Part shown: positions 9,617 to 19,525 of the stretch, one piece after another
Position numbering within the stretch: the first letter of the stretch is position 1
How the letters are laid out: every line of letters starts with the position of its first letter
NCBI GenBank assembly: GCA_023391695.1
Contig: JAEWAK010000064.1
Coordinates: 1-64,000 of the forward strand
Origin: Bacillota bacterium
GTDB taxonomy: Bacteria; Bacillota; Clostridia; Lachnospirales; Lachnospiraceae
DNA length: 64,000 nucleotides
Direction of reading: 5' to 3'
Made by a program: the position numbers and the translations under genes
The notes under the pieces: model-generated
What the model was told of the DNA's origin: nothing
What the model saw: only the letters and a program-made list of their open reading frames with translations
Database searches by the model: none

Positions 9617-9879
9617 ATATATGCAATTTTGGTATTAACATATTTTGTGGGCATATAACCTCATGAATAGTTGAAGTGTGTCCAAAAGCAGACGGATATT
9701 TTTGTCTTACTTTTGCCGGAAAAATAAATAGAAGTGCATGAATATGCCCAATGGTGCAAAAATACCGTAACCGTCAAACAAGATAGTGGATATTAAATGC
9801 ATTATATTTATGAGATAATCACTTAGATTACTATTACAAGTATTTTGAGCCTCTCAAAATACTACTAGGAGGTTTTTAA
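9617..9879. other. Non-coding gap between SfsA gene and IS66 remnant
   Basis: No gene was seen. Around 9841-9866 a short near-palindrome (TATTTTGAG..CTCAAAATA) precedes the AGGAGG that served the decayed tnpA. No IS66 terminal inverted repeat like the one at 19405 could be found, so the left end of this IS copy is lost or too diverged. Confidence 0.4.
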
Positions 9880-10249
9880 GTGACGACGCAAGAAGCAAAG
9901 AATCATTATCGTTTACAAGAAATGGTCATCCCTTATTGGGGAGTGCACAACCAGTGGACTTCCAGCCAGGCAGTGGTGTCAACAAAACAGCATCCTTGAG
10001 GGAAGTTATTACTACTGGTTAAGAAAAATACGCCTAAAGGCATTAGAGACCCTTCCTTCAGTCACAACAGGAAATGCAGTTCAGCCAGTTCTTCAGGATA
10101 ATACTGTTTTTGCTAGACTTTCGGTTCCGTAGAGAACTATGACTGCAGATGTTTCACTGTCTGTTAATGGCATTGAAATTGGATTTCATAACACTGCTAC
10201 AGCTGAATTAATCCATTCGGTATTATTGGAGATAAAACAGCTATGTTAG
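9880..10249 (+). pseudogene. IS66 tnpA remnant (copy 1)
   Basis: A GTG at 9880 behind AGGAGG starts TTQEAKNHYRLQE, the typical IS66 TnpA N-terminus. The sense is then lost by frameshifts and recovered as SYYYWLRKIRLKALETL about 100 nt later. An in-frame TAG (about 10130) and the normal terminal TAG overlapping tnpB follow. TnpA is an accessory protein of IS66-family transposition. At least two disabling changes make it non-functional. Confidence 0.8.
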
Positions 10250-10601
10250 GTGATATCTCACGAGCTGAGCATATTTACCTTGCCTGTGGATATACGGATA
10301 TGCGAAAATCAATTGATGGCCTGGCTGCTACAGTTCAACAGAACTTTAAGCTGGATCCTCTTTCCAACAGTCTGTTCCTTTTTTGCGGAAGAAAATGCAA
10401 CCGAATAAAAGTGCTCTATTGGGAAGGTGATGGGTTTGTTCTACTATACAAACGTTTGGAAAACGGAAGTTTTCAATGGCCACGGACACAAGCGGAAGTG
10501 TTGAAGCTCTCACTACAGGAATATTTCGGTGGCTTCTCGAAGGTCTATCCATAAAACAGCCCAAGGCAGTGCGAAAAGTGAATCCAGCCAAAGTACTATA
10601 A
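10243..10601 (+). pseudogene. IS66 tnpB (Orf2) remnant, C-terminal frameshift (copy 1)
   Basis: MLGDISRAEHIYLACGYTDMRKSIDGL is the diagnostic start of IS66 Orf2 (TnpB). The frame reads correctly to LQEYF and then shifts by one. The expected ending RWLLEGLSIKQPKAVRK is encoded in the next frame and stops at 10601. The ATG overlaps the tnpA stop, the native coupling. The matching tnpC is absent: the copy is cut off before 10700, where the end of copy 2 begins. Confidence 0.85.
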
Positions 10602-10776
10602 GTGTCGATAAATCCTGTATTTACTGGATTTGTTGACACTTTTGTGGCATAATAAGGATAGTAAAAATATAAGGAAAATATCGTTTATGGGAAATACAGA
10701 TCATAAGCGGTTTATAACAAGGTGCCTTGTAAATATAAAAAGAGACTGACTATACTTAATAGCCAATCTCAGGTGA

Positions 10777-12307
10777 TTACTTTCTGCATTCTGCCCGTAC
10801 TGCCTCTGACCACGGCATAAGTTGTTCCAGATCTTCTGGATGGTTACGATAATCCGTGTCTGGCATATACAGCAACAAGTACTGAAGGTATGTATAGACA
10901 TTGAGATTGTTTGCTTTTGCAGTTTCTACAATACTATATACCGCAGCACTTGCTTCTGCTCCTTTCGGAGTATCTGCGAAGAGCCAGTTTTTTCTTCCGA
11001 CACAGAATGGGCGGATGCTGTTTTCTGCCGCATTGTTTGAAATGGAGCATCTTCCATCCAGAAGATAATTCTCCAGATATGGTTTCTGGTTTTTAGCATA
11101 GGTTACTGCCTTTGCGAGTAATGATCCGTTTAATACTGCAAGATTTTTAAGCCAACACCAAAAAGCATCGAGGACTGGTCTTTCCAGTTCAAACGCCTGG
11201 TGTATCGTTCTTCCGGGGTAAGATCCTGTAGACCTTCCTTGATGTGGAAGAGTTGGTTACAGTAATCCCTTCCTATCTCGGCATTGGTTTGCGGAGTATC
11301 CTTCGCTTTCTTTCCTGGGATAGCCTCTGCGAAGATGTGCTAAGCATCCGCATCGGATAACATCTGTAAGCTTGTTGTATCCGGCATAGCCATCTGAATG
11401 AAGATAGCCCTTAAATCCTTCCAGGTATTCCTCCGGGTGATCACCGCTCCTTGATGGACGGTAGTCATATAAGGATACTGGAAGGCTTCCCATCATTACC
11501 GGAACGATAAAGCCACATATAGGACTTTGTCTGAGGCTTCTTGCCATCCTCTTTCAGCACCTGGACGGGTGTCTCATCACAATGGATGATATCTCGTTTC
11601 AGTAGCTGTTCCCGCAGATATCTAATAATGGGATAAAAGTAATCCTGAGAGCAGCGGATGATCCAGTAGGCCATCGTACTTCTCTTCAGAGCAATGCCAA
11701 GGTTCTCCCAATCTTTCTCCTGACGGTACAGTGGCATGCTGTTGATGTACTTCTGATACATTACATTGGCAACCGCGCTTGGCGATGCAAGTGAGTGGTT
11801 CATTAAGGACGTTGGTGTAGGTGCCTTCTCTATATATGGTTTGTTCGTATGCTTACACTTGGGACATTCATAAGCGATACGAACATAATGTACGATTCTT
11901 AAGTTTGCAGGTATGTATTCCAATTCCTCACGTACGATTTCCTTCCCGATGGGCTTCAGGTCAGAAGCGCATTGCAGGCAGTACTGGTTATCTTTCGGAA
12001 TCTCACATAGAACTTCACGAACCGGAAGATTCTTTATGGTCTCTGCACGTTTGGTTTTTGCATCTGTCCGGGTATAACCGTTCACATCTCTTGTGACTGG
12101 TTCCGGTGCAGGAGAATCCGCCAGAGTTTCTGCCTCATTGAACAGATACATCTGCCCGTCGATTTCTTCCTTCGCGGCTTTCTCGCTGGAAGGGCCAAAC
12201 TTCTCCTTTCGGAGTAAGAGAACCATTTCAGTGAGATTATTAACCTGTTGTTGAAGGTTGTTTATTGTATTTTCGAGCTGTTCGATGTAAGCATCTTTTG
12301 TATCCAT
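10777..12307 (-). pseudogene. IS66 tnpC transposase, multiply frameshifted (copy 2)
   Basis: The start MDTKDAYIEQLENTINNLQQ (coiled-coil N-terminus) is intact. The zinc-finger-like part CEIPKDNQYCLQCASDL and the catalytic-core start HCDETPVQVLKEDGKKPQT are present. Frame changes occur near 11480-11540 and again near 11270. The end MPWSEAVRAECRK is read in another frame, with its stop at 10777-10779. Intact IS66 TnpC is about 510-520 residues with a DDE active site. Here the DDE residues lie in different frames. Confidence 0.85.
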
Positions 12308-12399
12308 TATCGATGATTCTCCTATCAAGCTGATAGGTTAATTATACCATGGAAACCGCTAAAAATCTAGTAAAATAGGCTGTTATAGCCACTTTTCAT

Positions 12400-12756
12400 C
12401 TAACAGAAGGCTCCCTTTTGTGCTGGACGGATTGCTTTTGGTTGATCGATTTCAAGTCCTTCCATAAGCCAACGGAACTCCTGTCATGTGATGTCCCTTA
12501 CCTGTTCTTCTGTCCGAGGCCAGCGGAATTTTCCACCTTCAAGCCTCTTATACAGGAGCACAAACCCATCCTCTTCCCATAGAAGGGCTTTCATCTTATT
12601 CGTTTGTTTTCCGCAGAACAGGAACAGCTTACGAGAGAATGGATCCATTCCCGAATATGTCTGAACGATGGCTGTAAGTCCATTGATGGATTTACGCATA
12701 TCCGTGTAACCACACACGATATAGATACCTTGTGCCTTGGTGATGTCGCCTAACAT
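12400..12756 (-). pseudogene. IS66 tnpB with Trp-to-stop change (copy 2)
   Basis: It starts at ATG 12756 with MLGDITKAQGIYIVCGYTDM and reads through TEEQVRDIT, then meets TGA at 12484-12486 where copies 1 and 3 have sense codons for this stretch (copy 3 has TGG, Trp). Beyond the stop the expected QEFRWLMEGLEIDQPKAIRP is still encoded in frame to TAG at 12400. A single nonsense mutation therefore inactivated it. Confidence 0.85.
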
Positions 12757-13100
12757 AACCTTTAATGTTCGCTCAATTATAACATCGGATGCCGTGTCCT
12801 GTATTTCGAGTGAGATGCCGTTTGCTCTGAGTATGAATGCAGTGCCAAAGGTGCTGCATGCAGCAACAGGCAGAGGTGGCACCAACGGAACCACCTTTGG
12901 AAGCAGTGGAATTTCTGTTATTGCTTTATTCTGAACAGCTGCAAGTTTCACTTTACGTAGCCAGTAATAATAGCTGTTTCTTGAGATGTTATTTCCGCAC
13001 ACCATTCTTCAACTTGTTTGCCACTGCAGATCCGTTCCTGGATAATGGTAGTCCATTGTTCCAGACGATATTTGTTAGTCAGTTTTTTAGCTTCGCTCAT
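12757..13100 (-). pseudogene. IS66 tnpA, frameshifted and fused in frame to tnpB (copy 2)
   Basis: ATG 13100 behind a GGAGG-type site starts MSEAKKLTNKYRLEQWTTII. A one-base shift near 12990 interrupts the conserved WC-GNN-SYYYWLRK segment. After the shift the frame runs without a stop straight into tnpB, whereas in copy 3 the tnpA stop overlaps the tnpB start. The continuous 173-codon frame seen here is an accident of indels and not a real fusion protein. Confidence 0.75.
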
Positions 13101-13118
13101 GAGAACCTCCATAACTCC

Positions 13119-13146
13119 CACTTTTCACACTAAGGTGTGAAAAGTG
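13119..13146. repeat. Perfect 12-bp-stem hairpin at the upstream edge of IS66 copy 2
   Basis: CACTTTTCACAC (13119-13130) pairs perfectly with GTGTGAAAAGTG (13135-13146) around a TAAG loop. It lies 19 nt upstream of the tnpA start. It could be a relic IS end, a regulator site or a terminator for incoming transcription. Its perfection next to decayed genes is notable. Confidence 0.6.
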
Positions 13147-13219
13147 CAAAAAATGTTTTATAGAGATTTTCTCATTATCAAAACTCGCTATTCGTTATTA
13201 GATTATGAGTTTTGATAAA

Positions 13220-13267
13220 GGAATCCACTAGGTATCCTTCCATACTGTTGGCTACCTAGCGGATTCC
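13220..13267. terminator. Long interrupted hairpin, possible terminator
   Basis: GGAATCC-A-CTAGGTA (13220-13234) pairs with TACCTAG-C-GGATTCC (13253-13267), giving two 7-bp stems with opposing single bases. It lies downstream of the minus-strand FtsK remnant's upstream partners and between that gene and IS66 copy 2. There is no strong T-run, so the terminator role is only suggested. Confidence 0.45.
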
Positions 13268-13337
13268 CTGATCATTTTCTCCATAGCAGCAATATCTTTA
13301 ACTTTTGGAAATTTAATAAACTGTAATTACTCTTCTA

Positions 13338-13715
13338 TCAATTTGATAAGTAAAGAATTAAGCTAGGATATTCATCAATTACTAAAATGTTTTGCCTTAT
13401 ATTCTTGATATGCCCTTGACGGACGTTGGTAAAGTAATCATAAAATTCTTCTATTCCACATATGCAGTTATCTGCTGACCGATATCTTGGAGTACCTTCC
13501 AGAAAATTAAAGTCATTTGAGTGTTTAAAATCAAATAGCCAAAGATCAGCATTTGTACTCTTTGCTATTTGCCAAAGTATGTACTTCAAACTATGACTTT
13601 TACCGGATCCCGAATTACCGGTGATTAGAAAGTGACATATTTTTGGCAATTCAACGTTAATAGGTAGCTTTAACTGATAATTACACCAATCGTCTAGATC
13701 ATAGCCAATAAGCAT
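13338..13715 (-). pseudogene. FtsK/SpoIIIE-type conjugation ATPase, C-terminally truncated
   Basis: The fragment carries Walker A GNSGSGKS and Walker B ILVIDEY with the HFLITGNSGSGKSHSLKYIL context of FtsK/TcpA-type coupling ATPases, which pump DNA during transfer of Gram-positive integrative conjugative elements. Family members have about 350-480 residues; this one stops at 125, shortly after Walker B, so the C-terminal part of the ATPase is gone. ATG 13715 begins two bases after the stop of the upstream gene (13718), so the two were an operon. It is a relic of an ICE or mobilisable element. Confidence 0.75.
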
Positions 13716-13717
13716 AA

Positions 13718-14232
13718 TTATTCTAATATATCCGGATCGATATAAGTTTTACCTTTAGTGGTTTTAATATCTTTAGTTTTTTGATCACGTACTCTGTTAA
13801 CTCCATTATCGTTATATGTTAGATATATTTTCAGATATCCTGACGGCTCTCGATATTCTATCGGATCCACATATACAAAATCCTCAACAGGGCATTGTTC
13901 AAATGCAGCATTTGTCCATAAAACATTATTAACCGTTCTTGAATTAGATTACGGAGATACTCCCAATCTTCTCGATACTTATCATTATGTAAACAGCCAA
14001 TCTTCATAACTATATGAAAAATTCCTTTTTCGCTATGATGAGAGTGTATATAAGCGGTTGTAAAATATTCGCTTATATAAGACAAGCGAGCTTCTAACGC
14101 ACTTTTATCAATTCCCACGGTAAATATTAGCGGAACAACTGCGTATTGTATGGGATCATTGTTACGATCTGTACTAAAGAACCCTTTAACGCTGTTAATA
14201 ATCGTGGATAATGCAGCATCTAAGCCAGGCAT
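13718..14232 (-). pseudogene. Conjugative-element protein of unknown function, frameshifted
   Basis: The first frame runs from ATG 14232 (MPGLDAALSTIINSVKGFF) for about 100 codons and then goes out of frame near 13940. The following frame encodes NAAFEQCPVEDFVYVDPIEY and ends PDILE with TAA at 13718-13720. Restoring one base gives a protein of about 170 residues ending two bases before the FtsK-like start. I do not recognise the family. Its position beside an FtsK-like ATPase points to an ICE transfer or replication accessory gene. Confidence 0.6.
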
Positions 14233-14340
14233 TTTAAAGAATGCTTAAGTGAGGAACAGTGTTAGTAATAATGCCCCTAAAAGTTGTAGGACTAGTGAAA
14301 TTATACCAAATATTCTATTTCTCCTTTTCTATTATGTTTT

Positions 14341-14382
14341 GCTGTGATACAATATTATTTGCAGATAAGGTTGTATCACAGC
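14341..14382. terminator. Hairpin between conjugation-gene remnants
   Basis: GCTGTGATACAA (14341-14352) pairs with TTGTATCACAGC (14371-14382), a 12-bp perfect stem with an 18-nt loop. Together with the next hairpin (14397-14427) it separates the 14445-14678 frame from the downstream minus-strand genes. Confidence 0.55.
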
Positions 14383-14396
14383 CTTTAGGTTATGCT

Positions 14397-14427
14397 CAAG
14401 ATATTAAGTGGGAAGCTTAATATCTTG
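14397..14427. terminator. Second hairpin between conjugation-gene remnants
   Basis: CAAGATATTAAG (14397-14408) pairs with CTTAATATCTTG (14416-14427), a 12-bp perfect stem with a 7-nt loop. It sits 18 nt past the stop of the minus-strand frame at 14445, so it is placed as that gene's terminator. Confidence 0.55.
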
Positions 14428-14444
14428 GGCGGTTACTTTGACAT

Positions 14445-14678
14445 TCAGGTTACTATCGTATTGGTAAAGTTTGTTTCAGCTACATTAATTAAGTTATCAG
14501 CTGTAATAAATTTACCCCAGATATCTTTAAATTTATTTGTCATTGTTTCGCTGTATTGAACGAGATCAATGAAAATAGTGCCGATATCTCTTGTATGAGC
14601 AGTAATTCTGAATGACTCAACATTTCCAGTTGGTTTACCATTGGCAAAACCAGTCATAGGTTTTGCTTCTAATAACAC
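14445..14678 (-). CDS. Hypothetical protein, ICE-associated, start unclear
   Basis: A 77-codon frame reads LLEAKPMTGFANGKPTGNVE and ends FTNTIVT. Its sense seems to begin further upstream (WHVNFYLKHGSIV), but there the only good start, ATG 14715 after GGAGA, is in another frame. The gene may therefore be 5'-frameshifted. The family is not recognised. It resembles the small first genes of Tn916-like modules only by position, about 200 nt upstream of the other conjugation remnants and on the same strand. Confidence 0.4.
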   Translation of the reverse strand: MLLEAKPMTGFANGKPTGNVESFRITAHTRDIGTIFIDLVQYSETMTNKFKDIWGKFITADNLINVAETNFTNTIVT

Positions 14679-14739
14679 AATGGAACCATGTTTTAAATAG
14701 AAATTGACGTGCCATCTAGATTTCTCCTTTCAATTTTAC

Positions 14740-15319
14740 TGGAACATAGTAGATGTTCTGTGAGGCTATAGTATCACAAGTTTTTAGAGACATCAAATCA
14801 GGAAGATAGCAATTTCACCAGAACAAATATTCTTGCTAAAAAGTATCAAAATTTTTCAATATGTATATGTGATGTTTTTCAAATGCTTAGCGAAAAAAAT
14901 CTATAGTAGATCCCCCTCCAGAGAAGGGAAAAAAATATAAATGAAAATAAATTTAGGAATTACTATATTTCTTTGTAAAGTTGTCTAAATTTACAAATTG
15001 TTAGAAAACTTAATAGGAGATAATAGTCTAAAATTGTTCGACATGCATAATAGGCTGTTTGATAAAACAAAAATTTGTTGTGAATAATTATTGCATAATT
15101 TAGCCTCAACCACTGAAACGGTTTGAATTTTTAATATTGAAGGTTGATAAATACAAGAAATTTCTGATTAAATTATTGAATGTATTAGTTATTGTTATGT
15201 AATTCTTTATAGGAAAAACATGTAAATTCGGATCGGCTGCATTCAATGATAAAAGGTATAATGATATAACTTTAATGCGAGGGAGGTTATGGCAAGCGAA
15301 TAAATTGCCATAGAGGAAT
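14740..15319. other. Non-coding AT-rich region upstream of the 1330-residue RM gene
   Basis: No gene is visible. The strand switches here: conjugation remnants read left and the restriction gene reads right, so promoters for both should lie inside. A ribosome site (AGAGGAAT, 15311-15318) precedes ATG 15320. Nothing else could be assigned. Confidence 0.4.
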
Positions 15320-18300
15320 ATGCTTAATAAGAATAACATTGAAAAGGTACTAATAGAAGATTTAAAATTTAATAAGAATAGTGACAGCAGAGTATATTCA
15401 AAATACTTCCCACTATCTGATTGTATTTTAAAGATTGATATTGATAATTCGAAAATACTTTATCCAACGGATAAGGGGATGAAAGTGCATGATAAAACAA
15501 CAAGTAACTTCTTTCATGATGAAAATTTTGTTGTATTTATTTGCGTATATTTATTGCTTGATAAAGGATATCAACCTAATCACCTTGAACTAGAGCCAAG
15601 ATGGAAATTAGGTGGGGAACATAAAGGTGGCAAAGCAGATATCTTGGTTAAAGACAATTATGGTAAATCTTTATTAATTATTGAATGCAAAACCGCAGGT
15701 GAAGCCTTTAATACTGAGTGGGAAAAAACTAAGGATAATGGTGGACAGCTATTTTCATATTTACAGCAAGATACTGATACACAATATCTTTGTTTGTTTT
15801 GCTCGGATTATATAGATAATACATTGAAAAGTAGCTATTATTTAATAGCTGTAAAAGATGATAAGGATCTGATTTCTAACAATAAAAATGCTTTATCTTT
15901 TGAGGCATCTTCTATAGTAGAGGATAAGGTCAAAGCGTGGAAAGAAACATATGGAGGAGAGGCTTCAACATCGGGTGTTTTTGAGGTAAATGTCCCGGCA
16001 TATCACATCGGACATACTAAGAGGAAAGTAGATGAATTACAAAAAATTTTAAGTTATGACCGAACAAGTAAATACCATCAGTTTGCTACAGTATTACGGA
16101 AATACAACGTTTCTGGGCATGAAAATGCATTTGATAAGTTGGTAAATCTTTTTTTAGCTAAAATTGTTGATGAAAAAGAGAATTCTGATGATTTAAAATT
16201 TTATTGGTATGGAAATCGTTATGATAGTGAATTTAATTTAATAAATAGATTAGAAAAACTATATAAAACTGGAATGGAGAAATTTTTGAAAGAGGATGTT
16301 ACTTACATTGAAGATGAAGAAATCAATAAAGCTTTTTCTTTGTTTGAACATGACCCGGATTTTACGCGCGATAAAATATTGGAATATTTTAGACAAATTA
16401 AATTTTATACAAACAATGATTTTGCTTTTATTGATGTACATAATGAAAAATTATTTTATAAAAATTCCAGAGTGTTAATAGATGTTGTAAAGATCTTTCA
16501 AGATTGTCGTTTAGAAACGGAAGAACAAAATCAATTCTTAGGAGATATGTTTGAAGGATTCTTGGATCAAGGTATAAAGCAAAGCGAAGGGCAGTTTTTT
16601 ACGCCAATACCTATTGTAAAATTCATAGTATCTTCATTACCGCTTAAAAAATTAATAAATAAAAATAATATTCCGAAGATGATTGATTATGCTTGTGGTG
16701 CAGGACATTTTTTAACAGAGTATGCATCACAGATAAAGGATATTATTGCACAGCAGATGAATATTAGTACTTCTGTAGAAGAGAGAAAGAAATTATTAAA
16801 TATATTATCTGAATATTATAAAAATACAATCGGAATTGAAAAAGAGTATCGGCTATCTAAGGTGTCAAAGGTTTCAACATTTATGTATGGTCAAGATGAT
16901 ATTCAAATTATCTTTGATGATGCACTTAGGAAAACAAAAGACAAAATGTTAACTAATGATATTTTGAAAGATGGTACTTTTAATATTTTAGTTGCTAATC
17001 CTCCATATAGTGTTAAGGGTTTTCTAGAGACATTAGATGATGAAAACAGAAGTCATTATGAATTATACGATTGTATTGATAAAAAAAGTATTATAAAAAA
17101 CAATGAGATACAATTATTTTTTATAGAACGAGCTAAGCAATTAATGAAAATTGGGGGTGTCGCAGGAATAATTGTACCGGCTTCAGTTTTAAATAATCCC
17201 AATAACTCCGTTATAGCGACAAGAAAAATATTATTAGAAAATTACAACATAATATCAATTGCATCATTTGGAAACAAAACATTTGGAAAAACTGGTACAA
17301 ATACAGTTATTTTATTTTTATGTCGTAGGGAGAATGTTAAAGAGCATTTTCAGAACAGAATTAATGATGTATTTAGTCAAAATGATAATATTGATAGAAT
17401 TTATGAAGATACAATATGGATAAGAAAGTATTGTGATCATATCAATATTAATATAATTGATTATATTACTTTATTTGATATTCCAAATGCTGATTTATTG
17501 AAAACAGAGTTAATGCAGGAATATAAAAATTCATTTATTTTAAATGCAAAAGGAGGATTATCTCAAAATATTAAAGCAATCATAAATCGAAATTCTGAAA
17601 TAAGAGAAAAAGCATCTGAGAATATAAATTCTAGTAGTAAAAAAGAAACAAGTGCTTTAATTAAGAAAATTTTGGTTATGTTAAAAGAGAAGGCATGTAA
17701 CGATTATGAAACTAGTCAAAAGACTGATTTTAAATCATTGAATGACGAGATTTTTAGTGCATTTGTTGAATTTGTCTGCGAATGTGAAAAAGAAAAAATT
17801 CTATATTATATTTTATCATCCTTAAATAATCAAAAGGTATTACTGATAAATGTACCTGAGAGTGATGAAAAGCAGAAAAAGTTTTTAGGATATGAGTGGA
17901 GTTCAACAAAAGGTAAGGAAGGTATTAAATATAACAGTGCAAAGATTGAATCAGATGGCGACAGTGAATTAACAGAAGATGAGCTGCGTTCTGTGGCAAA
18001 TGTTAGTGCATTAAACAATATTGAGACACCATTATATGATCCAAGTAATTATAATAATGAAGAAAAGATAAATGTATTAATAAGGAATGCATTTAACGGT
18101 AGTATAAAAGACATTCCTGAAACATTGAAAGAATACGTAGGATATTCGGATTTAAATGAGCTAATTGACTTTAATCATAGTACATTGAATTTAGTCATTA
18201 ATACTTTGCCACCAAAAACTAAAATACAAAGTAAAGTTGAAGAAAAAAGACTTGAAAATATATTGGTACCCGTAAAAGGTTTTACTACTAAAATTAGTAA

Positions 18301-19312
18301 TAAGGAGATAAAAAATAGTGGTAAATATCCAGTTGTAACTCAAGAAAGCAAAGTTATTATTTCCGGATATTGTGATAATAATAAGCCAATTACAGATTTG
18401 CCATTAATAGTATTTGGTGATCATAATTGCACATTTAAGTATGTGGATTTTGAATTTATAAGAGGAGCTGATGGAACTCAATTATTAAAAACAGGTGAAG
18501 GCGTAAATGTTAAATACCTATACTATTTTCTATCTACTATAAAATTAAAAAACGGAAAGTATGAGCGACATTTTAAATATTTAAAAAATATTAATATACC
18601 TATTCCTCGAACCGATATACAAAATAGAATTATTGCCGAATGTAATGATATTTCGGAAGAAGTGATTAGATGTAAAAATAATATTATGGAATTAGAAAAT
18701 GTAATAAAGAATAAGATAAATGAAATACTTTCTTATGGATATAGTCGTAAGAGTATTGCGGATATATCATACTCAGTAGAATATGGAACTTCAGAAAAAT
18801 CAGCTACTTCTGGTAAAGTACCCGTAATAGGTATGGGAAATATACAAAATGGAAAAATCGTCTGGGAAGATTTAGTTTACACTAACGATGAAGAATTAAT
18901 TACTAAGTATTCATTAAAGGATGGTGACGTTCTTTTTAATAGAACAAATAGCCCGGAACATGTAGGAAAGGTTGGGATTTACAAGGGAGAGCAACCTGCA
19001 ATATATGCAGGATATCTTATTAGAATCAATTATAAGAAAGAATTGGTAAATCCGAGTTTTTTAACCTATATACTTAATAGTGATGAAATCAGACAACATG
19101 GTTTTTCAGTAATGTCAAAAAGTATTAATCAAGCAAATATAAGCGGAACAAAACTGAAAGCATATGAAATTCCATTGCCAGATAAAGAGGAGGTTCAGGA
19201 TAAGTTTGCTGCCGAAATGGTAGAAATCGAAGAGCAAATCTTAAAAATGCAAGCAGTTATTAATAATGAAATAGATATGTGGAAGGAAGTAATACAAAAG
19301 TATTTATATTAA
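15320..19312 (+). CDS. Single-chain restriction-modification-specificity protein (type IIG, R-M-S)
   Basis: Three functions lie on one 1330-residue chain. The N-terminus has HKGGKADILVKDNYGKSLL then IIECK (D107, E122-C-K124), an HsdR-N/PD-(D/E)XK nuclease. The middle is HsdM-like, with GQFFTPIPIVKFIVSSLP, SAM motif I IDYACGAGHF (about 455-464) and VANPPYSVKGF with NPPY at 560-563, an N6-adenine methylase. The C-terminus carries two HsdS-like target-recognition domains. One is around GKYPVVTQESKVIISGYCDN, and the second around GKVPVIGMGNIQNGKIVWED, each followed by a coiled-coil spacer. This is the layout of BcgI/TstI-like type IIG enzymes, which cut beside a bipartite site. The frame is intact and no separate subunit genes are adjacent. 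Low GC and IS flanks indicate acquisition with the island. Confidence 0.9.
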   Translation: MLNKNNIEKVLIEDLKFNKNSDSRVYSKYFPLSDCILKIDIDNSKILYPTDKGMKVHDKTTSNFFHDENFVVFICVYLLLDKGYQPNHLELEPRWKLGGEHKGGKADILVKDNYGKSLLIIECKTAGEAFNTEWEKTKDNGGQLFSYLQQDTDTQYLCLFCSDYIDNTLKSSYYLIAVKDDKDLISNNKNALSFEASSIVEDKVKAWKETYGGEASTSGVFEVNVPAYHIGHTKRKVDELQKILSYDRTSKYHQFATVLRKYNVSGHENAFDKLVNLFLAKIVDEKENSDDLKFYWYGNRYDSEFNLINRLEKLYKTGMEKFLKEDVTYIEDEEINKAFSLFEHDPDFTRDKILEYFRQIKFYTNNDFAFIDVHNEKLFYKNSRVLIDVVKIFQDCRLETEEQNQFLGDMFEGFLDQGIKQSEGQFFTPIPIVKFIVSSLPLKKLINKNNIPKMIDYACGAGHFLTEYASQIKDIIAQQMNISTSVEERKKLLNILSEYYKNTIGIEKEYRLSKVSKVSTFMYGQDDIQIIFDDALRKTKDKMLTNDILKDGTFNILVANPPYSVKGFLETLDDENRSHYELYDCIDKKSIIKNNEIQLFFIERAKQLMKIGGVAGIIVPASVLNNPNNSVIATRKILLENYNIISIASFGNKTFGKTGTNTVILFLCRRENVKEHFQNRINDVFSQNDNIDRIYEDTIWIRKYCDHININIIDYITLFDIPNADLLKTELMQEYKNSFILNAKGGLSQNIKAIINRNSEIREKASENINSSSKKETSALIKKILVMLKEKACNDYETSQKTDFKSLNDEIFSAFVEFVCECEKEKILYYILSSLNNQKVLLINVPESDEKQKKFLGYEWSSTKGKEGIKYNSAKIESDGDSELTEDELRSVANVSALNNIETPLYDPSNYNNEEKINVLIRNAFNGSIKDIPETLKEYVGYSDLNELIDFNHSTLNLVINTLPPKTKIQSKVEEKRLENILVPVKGFTTKISNKEIKNSGKYPVVTQESKVIISGYCDNNKPITDLPLIVFGDHNCTFKYVDFEFIRGADGTQLLKTGEGVNVKYLYYFLSTIKLKNGKYERHFKYLKNINIPIPRTDIQNRIIAECNDISEEVIRCKNNIMELENVIKNKINEILSYGYSRKSIADISYSVEYGTSEKSATSGKVPVIGMGNIQNGKIVWEDLVYTNDEELITKYSLKDGDVLFNRTNSPEHVGKVGIYKGEQPAIYAGYLIRINYKKELVNPSFLTYILNSDEIRQHGFSVMSKSINQANISGTKLKAYEIPLPDKEEVQDKFAAEMVEIEEQILKMQAVINNEIDMWKEVIQKYLY

Positions 19313-19404
19313 GAATAGAATGTAATTAATACATTAATAAAGTCTGTATTGTATGCAGAGTGCATGCAAATCATATCAGGAATTGCAGAACACTCCTTTC
19401 TAAG

Positions 19405-19430
19405 GTAAGCGCTCAATATAACGGTGCCTT
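19405..19430 (+). repeat. IS66 copy 3 left inverted repeat
   Basis: It begins GTAAGCGCTCAATATAACGG and continues TGCCTT. GTAAGCG is the canonical outer end of many IS66-family members. It pairs with 21936-21961. Confidence 0.8.
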
Positions 19431-19525
19431 TTCTTAAGCCGATCCATATGAGATACTAATCCAAATACGTTTAGACTTTTTAGACTTATTCGATTCAGTC
19501 TATCGGATCATTTGGAGGTATCATT

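Larger units (their letters stand above)
10703..13100 (-). mobile_element. IS66-family element, copy 2, decayed
   Basis: The minus-strand order is tnpA (13100) to tnpB to tnpC (10777). The right end near 10703-10726 reads ATAAGCGG..AAGGTGCC and resembles the terminal repeat of copy 3 (GTAAGCGCTC..GGTGCC). No matching left-end repeat was found upstream of tnpA; instead there is a perfect hairpin at 13119-13146. All three genes are broken, so it cannot move by itself. Its inward end abuts the truncated copy 1, which suggests one insertion or recombination removed copy 1's tnpC. Confidence 0.75.

Noticed and set aside
10822..11096. Plus-strand frames over the IS66 tnpC region
   Set aside because: They are shadows of the decayed minus-strand transposase and lack ribosome sites.
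14445..14678. DUF961-type Tn916 gene
   Set aside because: Position fits, but the residues do not show a pattern I can identify, so it is left as hypothetical.
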